A DNA stretch of 64,000 nt from Antedon mediterranea (lineage: Eukaryota; Echinodermata; Crinoidea; Comatulida; Antedonidae), in NCBI RefSeq assembly GCF_964355755.1, contig NC_092672.1, forward strand, positions 13,202,501 to 13,266,500, in the 5' to 3' direction. Positions 21,401 through 27,400 of this stretch are shown here, piece by piece. Position 1 is the stretch's first letter. Each line of letters begins with the position of its first letter. Under the pieces are notes generated by a model that saw only the letters and a list, made by a program, of their open reading frames with translations, made no database searches and was not told the DNA's origin. A program made the translations under genes and the position numbers.

Positions 21401-23100
21401 AACAAAACATTTACGCAAAATATGACAGGGAGTATATCATAACTGTAATTTTAGTACAATTTAATACAAAATGAAAATATAGAATATAATAGAGCACTGG
21501 AAGGTAAGATTTACTAAGATGAATTATCAATTACAGAACCTCTTGATTCGCCAAAGGTAGAAACATTGTCAACCAACAAGGACACTATTGTAGTAAAATG
21601 GAAGGTGGGCATTTTCAATGTATTTTTTAATTACCTTATTGTTGTTGTACCTTAATAAAACATCCATTTTTTGAGCTAATGTATTGTTTTATCTGTCTTA
21701 AAATTTGCCAGTCACAAGTATATAGACAGTATCGAATTTTGATCGATAAACTTTTATGTGTTAATAATAATGTAAACGACATTTTACTGTAGTTATGTTT
21801 ACTTTTCTCCAAGGCTGTAGATTTCAATCCTACGCGGTTGCAGTGTGACAGTTTATTACATTACGACGTTGGTTACCAAACTGGGATTAAAGACGCTTGG
21901 GAAACATTTCAAGTTAATTATGATCAGACCGAAGCAACTATTAACTTTTTAGATTATGACATGGTATATCAAGTTAGAGTTAGGGCAGTGAATACAGCAG
22001 GAATTACAGGACCATGGAGTGAAATATGGACAATTAAAATTCCAGAAAATAAAACAGGTCAGGTTTCGTTCTTTGTAATTGACAATTACCCAGACTCTAT
22101 AGACTCAGCATCAGTGCGCTTAGCAGTAAAAAATAAATAAATAAATAAATAAAAATAAAATACCAGGAAATTTCAAACAATAGTAAACAAAATTATAAAA
22201 TAGCTGTGTTTGTTACTCTTGTCTTTTTTCGATACTTTTTTCCATCTACTAACACTCATCTACTAGGCCTAAGTAAACTAATTGTTTATACATTTACTCT
22301 CATCTACTAGGGTAAACTATTTATTTATATATTTACTTTCATCTATTAAATACACGATTTGTTTATACATTATTTTACTCTCATCTACTAAATAAACTAA
22401 TTGTTTATACATATTCTCTCATCTACTTAATACAGTATAAGAATACATTGACTTTCATCTATTAAATAATCGAATTGTTAATAAATTTTCTTATTTAGGA
22501 TCAAAGATAGCTATATATGTGCTCTCATCAGTGGTCGCATTGTTAGTTATTTCTACCGTTGTGGTTCTTGACAAATTGAGGTATGTGTCGAATGACCCTG
22601 GTTAGACCTATATTGCAATTAAGTGTATTCATTTGAATAATCAACTGAAACTTACAACATTTCATCTCTCATCAGTGACGCCATAACAGTATTTAAACCT
22701 TTATCATTGAGTAATAACTATGCTTACTAATTCCTATTTCAGACGAATTAAACGCCAGGTTAACGGATATAAAAAGGATTCTGGAAACTTTCAGATTAAC
22801 ACAATATCAAAGCCGTCACAAAATTACCAAGACGACAGTTACACTTCACTGCAAAAAGAAGCGTGTTGTTTGGTAGAATCTCCGAACAATACCTACGAAC
22901 AAGAAACCCCAAAAGACGAGATATTTTATTTGAACGTTACCAATTTATCCCAAAATAAACAAACAGAAGACGCCATAGCCGATACTGATACAACGTATGA
23001 TGAAATCTTTGTTGGCGGTTTAGAGAAGGAAAGAGGAACTGATGCACGAAAAAAACCTCCGGTGCCTAAGAAACCAACACTAACGAATGACAAAGAATAA
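3417..23100 (+). CDS. Gene 1: kinase-less Tie-like receptor with a doubled ectodomain (19 exons)
   Basis: Exons: 3417-3483, 4683-5051, 5565-5819, 6648-6779, 7253-7387, 12642-12773, 12879-13043, 13285-13605, 14212-14610, 15013-15258, 15348-15482, 17934-18080, 18851-18976, 19466-19615, 19982-20278, 21537-21604, 21814-22057, 22499-22580, 22743-23100. They sum to 3,828 nt, 1,275 residues plus stop, with no internal stop. Order: signal peptide 1-22; Ig1-like 23-145; Ig 146-230; four EGF 231-418; FN3 419-525; second Ig1-like 526-658; Ig 659-740; four EGF 741-926; FN3 927-1025; FN3 1026-1129; membrane helix in 1130-1156; tail 1157-1275. Ig-Ig-EGF-FN3 order and WG..C EGF starts match Tie/TEK receptors, but the stop follows a short tail with no kinase. 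Presumably a cell-surface receptor or decoy; ligand unknown. Splice sites were placed by eye. Confidence 0.88.
4683..5051 (+). CDS. Gene 1 exon 2: Ig1-like N-terminal domain, module 1
   Basis: This 369-nt exon is phase 1 at both ends. It encodes a domain of about 123 residues with no cysteine pair. It resembles the N-terminal Ig domain of Tie receptors in pattern: VEWTDGDNPP in the middle and VGSFYGKAMAQ near the end, where Tie2 has a GAYF-type strand. It is homologous to exon 9 (14212-14610). The fold assignment is an inference. Confidence 0.75.
5052..5564. other. Gene 1 intron 2
   Basis: The intron is AT-rich, with a T-rich run near 5278. I see no gene or clear repeat. Confidence 0.5.
5565..5819 (+). 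CDS. Gene 1 exon 3: Ig domain, module 1
   Basis: This 255-nt exon is phase 1 at both ends. It encodes an Ig-like domain with YRWRHNGG (C-strand Trp) and the DAGVYECYL F-strand signature. The B-strand cysteine is missing, as in exon 10, so the usual disulphide may not form. Confidence 0.85.
6026..6308 (+). mobile_element. tRNA-derived SINE
   Basis: The head is tRNA-like, with an A-box-like TGGCGCAGTGTG and an exact B box GGTTCGAATCC (6077-6087). An unrelated body follows, and the tail reads GGGCGCTATATAAATG followed by TATTATTAT. The tail resembles the 3' end of the L2-like LINE fragment near 57200, a typical SINE-LINE pairing. It lies in intron 3 of gene 1. Confidence 0.75.
6648..6779 (+). 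CDS. Gene 1 exon 4: EGF-like domain 1, module 1
   Basis: This 132-nt exon is phase 1 at both ends. It encodes KRKWGTDC...CYNGGICD...CICAAGFEGVDC, an EGF domain with the WG..C start seen in Tie receptors. Its counterpart in module 2 is 15348-15482. Confidence 0.88.
6780..7252. other. Gene 1 intron 4
   Basis: The intron contains a short inverted repeat (GCAGGGAAGATTGA near 6978 and TCTTCCCTGC near 7004) and no gene. A 71-residue open frame at 6947-7162 has no recognisable feature. Confidence 0.45.
7253..7387 (+). CDS. Gene 1 exon 5: EGF-like domain 2, module 1
   Basis: This 135-nt exon is phase 1 at both ends. It encodes CESSNWGREC... ending CSCYAGYTGHVCDQ. The cysteine spacing matches 17934-18080 in module 2. 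Confidence 0.87.
7480..7619 (+). mobile_element. L2-like LINE relic, left piece (split by CR1 insertion)
   Basis: A plus-strand frame reads SKCIKNLGVMFDSSLNL, the conserved NLGV..D..L block just after the palm of L2/CR1-type reverse transcriptases. It breaks off at 7619 and resumes at about 12063. Confidence 0.7.
7710..10757 (-). CDS. CR1-like LINE ORF2: AP endonuclease and reverse transcriptase
   Basis: The uninterrupted 1,015-residue frame carries out target-site nicking and reverse transcription of the element. The N-terminal third is an APE-type endonuclease: YTNADALRNKMGEL, VVAITEVNN, GDFNFPEIDW and GKSDHVTILF. The middle is the RT: RPVSLTSVVCK, YLDFSKAFDSIPH (motif A), GVPQGSVLGPLLF (motif B) and MFADDTKMF (motif C with the catalytic DD). 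The C-terminal part has the ANRLIGLVRRSFAYMDKD and HLEYASCIWYPLL blocks typical of CR1/Jockey-type elements. Its start overlaps the end of the preceding frame by 35 bases. No stop or frameshift is seen. Confidence 0.93.
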   Translation of the reverse strand: MIVFEALVHHHKEFSNIESFCFEENYFNLERKVKQKFIRKKKCSEDKKKFKTFIEGLKQKKSRLRNDDIVDFHEKSLKFLYTNADALRNKMGELRDIINQRKPDVVAITEVNNKTCTDILEVELSIKGYTKFDSGRSGRGVVIFAKEELNASICNELLNLNFVEALWIKIEINKRQQLLCGCIYRSPNSIDENNQALLSAINKASELNGISDFIMLGDFNFPEIDWISWSTNKNETHKSNRFIECLRDNFLCQCIQQPTRFRDGQTPNILDLVITMDETKISEIEIGPPLGKSDHVTILFSYDCVTKIQEKMEYKLNFNKGDYIKMKELITEVDYQFENTNVEEACEALNKSIRNAVQICIPKSNIKKENKPIWMTGDVQRKIKMKHNAWKKFTRSRQQKDYDSYKKARNIVTGEKRAAKIALERKICNEVKTNPKSFWKYVREKTKTTQSIGLVKNGKGNMADDNQHKAEIFNAFFTSVFTNEDLESLPEVTPRVDVDDHLESIEVTKEEVLTCLQQMNSNKSAGPDDVHPRVLKELKEIVATPLTSIYNKSLSTGQLPECWKCANVVPIFKKGDKTEVGNYRPVSLTSVVCKLLESIVRDKIIQFLNDRNLIIKAQHGFRKGRSCVTQLLEVMEEWMKLLDAGENFDAVYLDFSKAFDSIPHQRLITKLEAYGIKGNLLRWIHQFLTGRRQRVRVAAAFSEWSTVKSGVPQGSVLGPLLFIIFINDLPDAVKSKVWMFADDTKMFNVVYENRNDTVQNDLKALSDWSKKWQLKFNINKCKVIHYGNSNPQMQFTMPTEEGDEDLPNANTEKDLGVTFDQSLKFSLHTNEAVNKANRLIGLVRRSFAYMDKDMFLPLYKSIIRPHLEYASCIWYPLLKGDLDKLERVQRRATKIVKKLRDKSYDQRLKELGLPTLNYRRRRADIIQVFKIIKGLDDIEAETFFDFREDSRTRGHQFKLRKPRARLKIRSHSFSCRIVNTWNNLYHTTVQAENINAFKDQLNKDRAMGDKFCYQF
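10723..11232 (-). CDS. CR1-like LINE ORF1, second part (L1-ORF1p-like)
   Basis: The 169-residue frame has RESRKLNIVIENLPES, EVIRLGKY and RMARVSLDSLKSKREVMVNA, then a basic C-terminus with QELRSRKDNGEIDLVIRRGK. This is the RRM-plus-C-terminal-domain pattern of LINE ORF1 RNA-binding proteins. It lies in the +1 frame relative to the PHD frame and overlaps it by 35 bases. It could be a separate ORF, a frameshift product, or one ORF1 broken by a mutation near 11215. Confidence 0.8.
   Translation of the reverse strand: MGKLKSVQEGIEEYRDRESRKLNIVIENLPESDNQSSQQRLKEDRVAIEKLFNECLEIEGVEITEVIRLGKYTEDGCRMARVSLDSLKSKREVMVNAKKLRSTDHAFLKNIYINPDRSKKERQMNYELRQELRSRKDNGEIDLVIRRGKIMKRDSELAFDRFRGPSSSS
11198..11761 (-). 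CDS. CR1-like LINE ORF1, PHD-finger part
   Basis: The 187-residue frame has a PHD zinc finger at residues 50-110: CAICKTIIGEKDKGVNCDIC, then CFCLKCSKL, and WSCDTC at the end. A coiled-coil-like segment follows. PHD fingers in ORF1 are known from CR1-type elements. The frame ends at 11198, and the next piece continues in the +1 frame. Confidence 0.85.
   Translation of the reverse strand: MNLTTMAEGRPTTRGKARDRKDMELEPRFRPADARPRPSQPEQEATPQSVEGACAICKTIIGEKDKGVNCDICKRCFCLKCSKLSNKMYALLSDGEIKNFLWSCDTCLVQLPLLKKIAEINELQENMNARLNIVEKTQKDQALRASITNKNIEVIEKIQVDTRNNLIELKESYDLMDGKIKECSGRH
12063..12622 (+). mobile_element. L2-like LINE relic, right piece
   Basis: The decayed plus-strand 3' part of an L2-like LINE reads SKVNAL*KSLNNQLRKWHI, GLILSRLDYANSLLLGA, KRLQRLQNKTGRCV and LKDLHWLH. 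After frame breaks, RKAGDGVFSVTALRICNTLP (near 12500-12565) is the usual C-terminal block. It continues the piece ending at 7619. It ends about 20 bases before exon 6. Confidence 0.75.
12642..12773 (+). CDS. Gene 1 exon 6: EGF-like domain 3, module 1
   Basis: This 132-nt exon is phase 1 at both ends. It encodes ECILGMYGPNCACVCHC...CDRHKGC...CYLGYAGKTCL, the counterpart of 18851-18976. It resembles the CHPGFYGPDC EGF of Tie receptors. Confidence 0.87.
   Translation, partial: NVYWECMVRTAHVCVIVRQMCAIDIKVVPRILSVIWVMQERHV
12879..13043 (+). CDS. Gene 1 exon 7: EGF-like domain 4, module 1
   Basis: This 165-nt exon is phase 1 at both ends. It encodes CPPGMFGEFCQYTCHCES...CDKHTGECLN.ASCASGWAASDCQI with eight cysteines. 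Gene 2 keeps only the second half of this exon (28251-28340). Confidence 0.87.
13285..13605 (+). CDS. Gene 1 exon 8: FN3 domain, module 1
   Basis: This 321-nt exon is phase 1 at both ends. It encodes an FN3 domain: SITISWEPW, then GPVTKYQVIYRTPP, then LEPRTNYEIRI. It is nearly identical to gene 2 exon 28999-29319. Confidence 0.9.
13672..14178 (-). mobile_element. 5'-truncated LINE 3' end
   Basis: Read on the minus strand, this piece encodes a decayed RT C-terminal block (LITFYQSIIVGVWKYCIAGW) and ends in AATAAAG followed by a short (ACTTG)n tail at 13672-13690. The same intron in gene 2 (29320-29418) lacks it, and TATTA flanks both ends, so it is an insertion into gene 1 only. The clade is uncertain. 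Confidence 0.72.
14212..14610 (+). CDS. Gene 1 exon 9: Ig1-like domain, module 2
   Basis: This 399-nt exon is phase 1 at both ends. It encodes a second N-terminal-type domain: MDFTFYCATPRIDVDDNT, REITWNDGSK and VNKLGAFYAKANK. It follows an FN3 exon, which shows that the whole ectodomain module starts again. Gene 2 has a near copy at 29419-29817. Confidence 0.82.
15013..15258 (+). CDS. Gene 1 exon 10: Ig domain, module 2
   Basis: This 246-nt exon is phase 1 at both ends. It encodes STDKWWRHNGITLNEW and the F-strand signature KQDAGIYECLPSENW. The first Ig cysteine is absent. Confidence 0.87.
15348..15482 (+). CDS. Gene 1 exon 11: EGF-like domain 1, module 2
   Basis: This 135-nt exon is phase 1 at both ends. 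It encodes CPLRKWGPPDCLRNCP, then CYNGGVCDDITGSCVCTVG. This is the clearest Tie-like EGF, with the same order and cysteine spacing as the first EGF of Tie2. Confidence 0.9.
15537..17852. mobile_element. 2.3 kb element with long terminal inverted repeats (family A)
   Basis: The left end reads TTTACGTAAGGGCAAAAT and the right end is its inverse (ATTTTGCCCTTACGTAAAT near 17821), with similarity extending inward about 300 bases. The centre holds GCTCGCTTCGCTCGC (16599) and a perfect hairpin of GAGTCCAAAT near 16768. Gene 2 lacks it (short intron 33458-33975). It is related to 48022-54655. No transposase is seen, so it is non-autonomous. Confidence 0.78.
17934..18080 (+). CDS. Gene 1 exon 12: EGF-like domain 2, module 2
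   Basis: This 147-nt exon is phase 1 at both ends. It encodes CGSQLFGRNCDIYC, then CPPSPQGCSCTDGYTGPDC. It matches the second EGF of Tie receptors in its FGR.C start and P.GC.C end. Confidence 0.9.
18390..18640. mobile_element. TTAA MITE, partial copy
   Basis: The right terminal repeat is clear (GGGAGACAATACATCT then TTAA at 18641). The inner sequence resembles the right ends of the copies at 3875-4177 and 30313-32785. No matching left end is found. Confidence 0.55.
18851..18976 (+). CDS. Gene 1 exon 13: EGF-like domain 3, module 2
   Basis: This 126-nt exon is phase 1 at both ends. It encodes ECSPGMYGSDCQQRCQCDVS, then CDRKSGC...CYEGYAGPQCQ. Confidence 0.9.
19262..19400 (-). mobile_element. 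tRNA-derived SINE, minus strand
   Basis: On the minus strand, a tRNA-like head has A box TGGCTTGGTGG and a B-box-like GGAGTTCAATGC. A short body runs to about 19262. It lies in gene 1 intron 13. Confidence 0.6.
19466..19615 (+). CDS. Gene 1 exon 14: EGF-like domain 4, module 2
   Basis: This 150-nt exon is phase 1 at both ends. It encodes LVHDRTCSNGHFGALCNYPC, then CHRNGSCDNGCAAEWTGADC. It replaces the gap between EGF 3 and FN3 in the vertebrate Tie order. Confidence 0.9.
19982..20278 (+). CDS. Gene 1 exon 15: FN3 domain, module 2
   Basis: This 297-nt exon is phase 1 at both ends. It encodes NIQATSIDVSHLWVFGEDFG, then TGPATAYTLCYRS, then LIPNTTLEIKV, an FN3 fold pattern. It is homologous to exon 8. 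Confidence 0.88.
20321..21090. mobile_element. Element with two (GTCTGTCGGT)n tracts (family B)
   Basis: Two simple-sequence tracts (20340-20402 and 20993-21050) bracket about 590 bases of unique sequence; each is followed by CCGGTATCACTATGC. A reverse-complement copy is at 51915-52757, where both ends carry AGTCGCGTG-type inverted repeats. Here the left end appears clipped. Confidence 0.7.
21537..21604 (+). CDS. Gene 1 exon 16: membrane-proximal FN3, first half
   Basis: This 68-nt exon runs from phase 1 to phase 0. It encodes PLDSPKVETLSTNKDTIVVK then W, the A and B strands of an FN3 domain. It is the only ectodomain intron that is not phase 1. Confidence 0.85.
21814..22057 (+). CDS. Gene 1 exon 17: membrane-proximal FN3, second half
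   Basis: This 244-nt exon runs from phase 0 to phase 1. It encodes CDSLLHYDVGYQTG, then YDMVYQVRVRAVNTAGITGP, the classical C-terminal part of FN3. Confidence 0.9.
22243..22495 (+). repeat. Intronic tandem repeat before the membrane exon
   Basis: About six degenerate copies of a CATCTACTAAATAAACTAAT / GTTTATACAT unit (about 40-50 bp). Gene 0 has fewer copies at 215-345. Confidence 0.65.
22499..22580 (+). CDS. Gene 1 exon 18: transmembrane segment
   Basis: This 82-nt exon runs from phase 1 to phase 2. Its helix is the same as in gene 0 (IAIYVLSSVVALLVISTVVV), followed by DKLR. Confidence 0.9.
22743..23100 (+). CDS. Gene 1 exon 19: cytoplasmic tail
   Basis: This 358-nt exon encodes a 119-residue tail and stop. 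Tyrosine sites include YQDD, YTSL, YEQE, YLNV (in IFYLNV) and YDEI. The end is KKPPVPKKPT. The YGNV site of gene 0 reads SGNF here. No kinase motifs (no GxGxxG loop, HRD or DFG) are present. Confidence 0.9.
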
Positions 23101-23268
23101 CACGATTTGTAGGCCTATAACACATGAAAAAACGTTATGCATTCTGCTTTATGCAGTAAATATGTCATAAATATGGCGACATAGTTGTTTTTTAAATATA
23201 ATTACTTGTGTACAAGTATTTAGTAAATTGATTGATTGAGTGTGTTTTAGTTTAATAATAATAGGTAA

Positions 23269-23274
23269 AATAAA
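23269..23274 (+). promoter_or_regulatory. Putative poly(A) signal of gene 1
   Basis: AATAAA lies 169 bases after the stop, in the 3' block conserved with gene 0. Confidence 0.5.
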
Positions 23275-24185
23275 ATATATGCTAATTCTGAAATACTATA
23301 TTATAAATGATTTGTTTTCTCTTTTGTTGCAATCACAACAAACATCATGAAAATAATGCACATTCAAATTTAAATGGATGAGCTAATTATGTAATATTGT
23401 ATTACTTGTTATAAGTGTTTGTGAATACAGTTATATAAACCATTATTTTAGATGCATATCAAACTACAGTATTAGGTTTCTATCTCAACTTTTCTACATA
23501 TCATATTAATGTAAGTATAAGTATTAGTAAGGTATTATATCATTTTTTCTTTTACACATTATATTAATGTCTCTTCATAGCTTTTTAAATAAATATGTTA
23601 AATAAGTGGTTACTCTTCGTTAGGTTGTCATTAATTTATGTAATAATGTAATGCATTACAGTATAAGTACGTAAGAATTGTGTGTGTACCAAACTATAAC
23701 TCCTTAACATTATCTGCAGTCACGCTAATTTTGATTTTGAATTAATTTCGTATAATGTGTTACATGCATGCATACAATATACAGTAGGCAACACGGCAGA
23801 TTTATGTGAACTGATACTGTATGAATGAGGAAAAGAATCATTTTACTCTTGCCTGCTTTAACTAAGCATATTTTTTAATTCTTAAAATGTTCTTTTTTTA
23901 TGAATTAAAGATAACAAAATCTTCCTCTCATATCTGTTAATATAATTCAAAAAACTGTATAAAAATAATTTGTTGTACAACTGATCGAAATACATATACA
24001 CATATTTAAATTTAAGGTTGCTAAACTCTCGAGCTTTGACCTTGTTGGTTATCATTAAAATGTGTACGTTTGATATGTTTTGTTCTTTTAATTGTTTATC
24101 ATAATATGGAAAATAAAACTGAAACTGACATTTTTAGCAGATGTCTGCTGTGATTGTATGTTTCTGTTGTCTGGATACTTCCTGG

Positions 24186-24280
24186 TATCAATCAATCAAT
24201 CAATCGTTCGATTTATATAGCGCCATTCCAACATTCATTGCTCATGGCGCTGTAGAAAAAATCAGTATGGTATGGTGCAG
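24186..24280 (-). mobile_element. SINE/LINE 3' tail fragment
   Basis: On the minus strand it reads GGCGCTATATAAATCG followed by a (GATT)n tail (ATCAATCAATC on +). This is the same tail type as the SINE at 6026-6308. Confidence 0.6.
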
Positions 24281-24399
24281 GGGCGGTAAAGAATTTACAA
24301 AGTTACAAAGCCACACGGAAATGCAAGTTAATAATGAATTTCATATAAAAGATAAACCAGTAAACTTAGTGAATCGTCAAGAGCTTACTGTTTACTACC
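24268..24399 (+). promoter_or_regulatory. Conserved 5' flank of gene 2
   Basis: The block resembles 3290-3416 before gene 1 and includes ACAAAGCCACACGGAAATG. It is a probable 5' UTR or proximal promoter. Confidence 0.35.
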
Positions 24400-24469
24400 A
24401 TGTTAAACGCTATTGAGTATCTGAGTCTGATTTTTCTGTTATGTTTCTGTGCGTCGATGACGTCTGCAG
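24400..24469 (+). CDS. Gene 2 exon 1: signal peptide
   Basis: The ATG at 24400 is in the ACCATG context. The exon encodes MLNAIEYLSLIFLLCFCASM then TSA and ends in phase 1 at GT 24470. It is one codon longer than gene 1 exon 1. Confidence 0.82.
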
Positions 24470-27400
24470 GTTAGTAACCATCTTTTTGTATGTAATTTCT
24501 TATATCTTGAATTCTATTTTTAAAATATTCCACAAGCATGCATACATTTGTTTAAAGAAGTAAATTATATACAGTATACACCTTTGTACACTACTTGTAG
24601 CAAATGTTATCTCCTTTGAATTTTAACACGACTATGGGCACTGCGATACCTTAACATATGATCTAATCTTAATTCATGACGTATCGGACCATTTTCCAAA
24701 TAATAGATATAAACAATAATTTTCACACCACTGATGACATTAAGTAGTATATTAAAGATATTCTGCATTAAACTGTGATATAGTGGAGGAGGATTGGTCA
24801 ACCATATATCAGTGCAATCATTCATCTACTTTTGATACTTTCCTTACTAAATGTTACAATATCATAACAAAGATAAACATACTCGGATATATAACTTAAC
24901 TAAACATAACATTTTTAGACATTTGAAAAAAAAAATCATTTCTTTCTAAGGCGTTTGACGGTCTAGACCACGAAATACTACTTTTTAGTTATGTTTTCAG
25001 GAGAATTACTCTAAATTCGTTCAAAAGTTATTTGCAAAATAGTACACAAGTTGCACTAGGATCATATAAATCTGAAATGAGTGATATTACTTGGTTCAAG
25101 TTTCTGTATTAAGACCTCAATTTATAATTATCTTTAAACGACCTCTACAGAGCTTCACATAATTTCTTTTGCCGATGACATTACTCCATACAAAAATAAT
25201 TCTATACTATAAAAAATCATTCCTTAAACCATTTTTCTCCATGCTTAAACTTACATATTGAAATTAATGGTAAAGAAATCGAAGGTAAAACTGAAACTCT
25301 ATTTCTTGGAGTCTACGAATTGGACATTCCACCAACAATATATAGCTAAAATGATATTTAAAGTTATTGGATTTACTAACAAACATTTTATCCAACCAAC
25401 AATCTTCTTTCTACGGTGGCTGATTTCCGCCAAAGAAAACAATTATTTTATAAAAATACGGCATTATAACGTCGTATTAGGACGTTATAACGCCATAATA
25501 CGGCGTTATAACGCCCTAATACGGCGTTATAACGCCTTAATTATACAATCCGTTTACACGTACATGCGCATGCGTAGTACATCAACAAACCCAGATCCAT
25601 AAAGAGTTGCGACTTTGAATGGATTTAATTAAAGCCATTTTTGTGTAAAACTATTCCTATGTAAAGTATGGAGTTGAGTCCTTTGTTTTAAAAATGTATA
25701 ACATTCAAAAGGCTTTAACTCGAATTTAATATCAAAACAATCAATTTGTTAAAATTTTTTTTTTAAATAATATGAACATTATTTTGATGATTTTAAACAA
25801 CAGAAATAGCTTTAATCCATTTAATTTAACGGCTCTGGCTGTGCGCTCCATGCACGCTCTACGCGTGCGCGTTTATTTTGTACAGCGATTCTCTATAGAT
25901 GCATTGTTTTTACATTTTGTTGTTTAAAGGCCAGTGGCCGTATTCACCAATCACACTTAAGTGAGATATTTCCATTAAATCCTAAGGATTTCCCTTAAAT
26001 CAAGAAAATATTAAGGGTTTCACTTAAGTGGTATTCACAAAGGGGTTAAGGTTAAGGGAAACCCTTAACTTGGTCTATTTTCCCCTTAACTTTTAAGGGA
26101 CCTCAGAGGTCCCTTAAAAGTTCCCTTAACTATTCAGTACCTTGGTTGTGCTGACGATTCTGTATGTGCGAGTACTATGCCTACTTATGGATGGCCCCAG
26201 TCTAGGCTAGGTAGAGATGCTAGGCCCCTGTTGGTCTGCCCACTAACCAGCCTAGGATTCATGTTTGGTTTGAGTAGCATCTAGACATTTTTTTGCTGAT
26301 CCCCACCCATACAAATTAGTCTATGCCTATATATTGATTTATTTGTTTTGTTTTGACTGCCATTATTTTTGTGGAAGTTTCCCATTTCGTTGTAATAGAA
26401 ATTAGCCCCATTCTAGTAGGCTAGGTAGAGATGATAGGCCCCCTGTTGGTCTGCCCAGTAACCAGCCTAGGATGCATATGCCTCAATACAGACAGGTTTA
26501 GGCCTACACAGAATGTAGGTTTGTTAGTAGCATCTAGGCTAGACCTATTTTTCTTGATCCTCATACAAATTAGTCTAGGTTTAATATTCATTTACTTGTT
26601 TTTGTTTTGATTGCCATCGTCTATACATTTTTCTCTTCATCCTCCCCGTCCCCCCAACCCCTTACTCTTTTTAAAAATATGCAAATTAGTTTTAGAGAAG
26701 AAAGTGATTGGACCATAGGGGAATTAAATCCTCTGTGATTGGACAACGGGACAACTCATGAATATTTATGATTAATTTTACCCTTAAGTCTTACCCTTAA
26801 ATTAAGTGTTTTCCTTAGGTAAGTGAATACCTTAACTCATTTGTGAATACCCCTTAAGTGTTTCCCTTTGTTAAGGGAATTCTTAAATTTTAAGGGTAAG
26901 TATTTCCCTTAGCCTAAGTGAGATTGGTGAATACGGCCACAGGTGCGGGAAAAAAATTCTATTGATCATACATTCCAATAATTATCGATCTATAGTTTCC
27001 CCTATGTTTCATAATTTTTGGGATTTTATTTGTGTTACTTGAGCTTGTTAAAAATAAGCACTTTCTTATCAGTGGGGGGATAGTTCAAATTACACAGTAA
27101 AATCTCTATTCTTTTGTACACACATTTTGTAAAAAAAGAGGCATTTTAAAAAGCTATGAAAAATTAACGGTGTGGTAAAAAATGTTATCAGATGACTACA
27201 TATAGGTAGTATAACTTAAATTTTACATTTCTGGTATTTTTATTCAACTTCAGATTTTTATTTTCATGCTATAGCAGAAATTATCCACCGTCATCTTTTT
27301 TCACCTTCTAGAGAGTCACTAGACATGTTATTACATTAGGTTAAACTACCTAACTACTGAAAAAAAGTCTTCCTGGTTTTTATAGCAGAATTTTGCCAAA

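Larger units (their letters stand above)
23101..24399. other. Intergenic region between gene 1 and gene 2
   Basis: The region contains the gene 1 3' UTR (AATAAA at 23269), about 300 bases similar to the flanks of genes 0 and 2, AT-rich sequence without a gene, a SINE/LINE tail (24186-24280) and the conserved 5' flank of gene 2. Confidence 0.55.

Noticed and set aside
22743-23100. Possible start of a tyrosine kinase domain after the membrane segment
   Set aside because: The exon ends in a stop after 119 residues. No glycine loop, HRD or DFG motif is found in the tail or anywhere downstream in the window.
25258-25602. 114-residue plus-strand frame
   Set aside because: It crosses from an RT relic into an inverted-repeat element. 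Its YNAxIRRYNAL repeats are translations of the GGCGTTATAACGCC palindromes.
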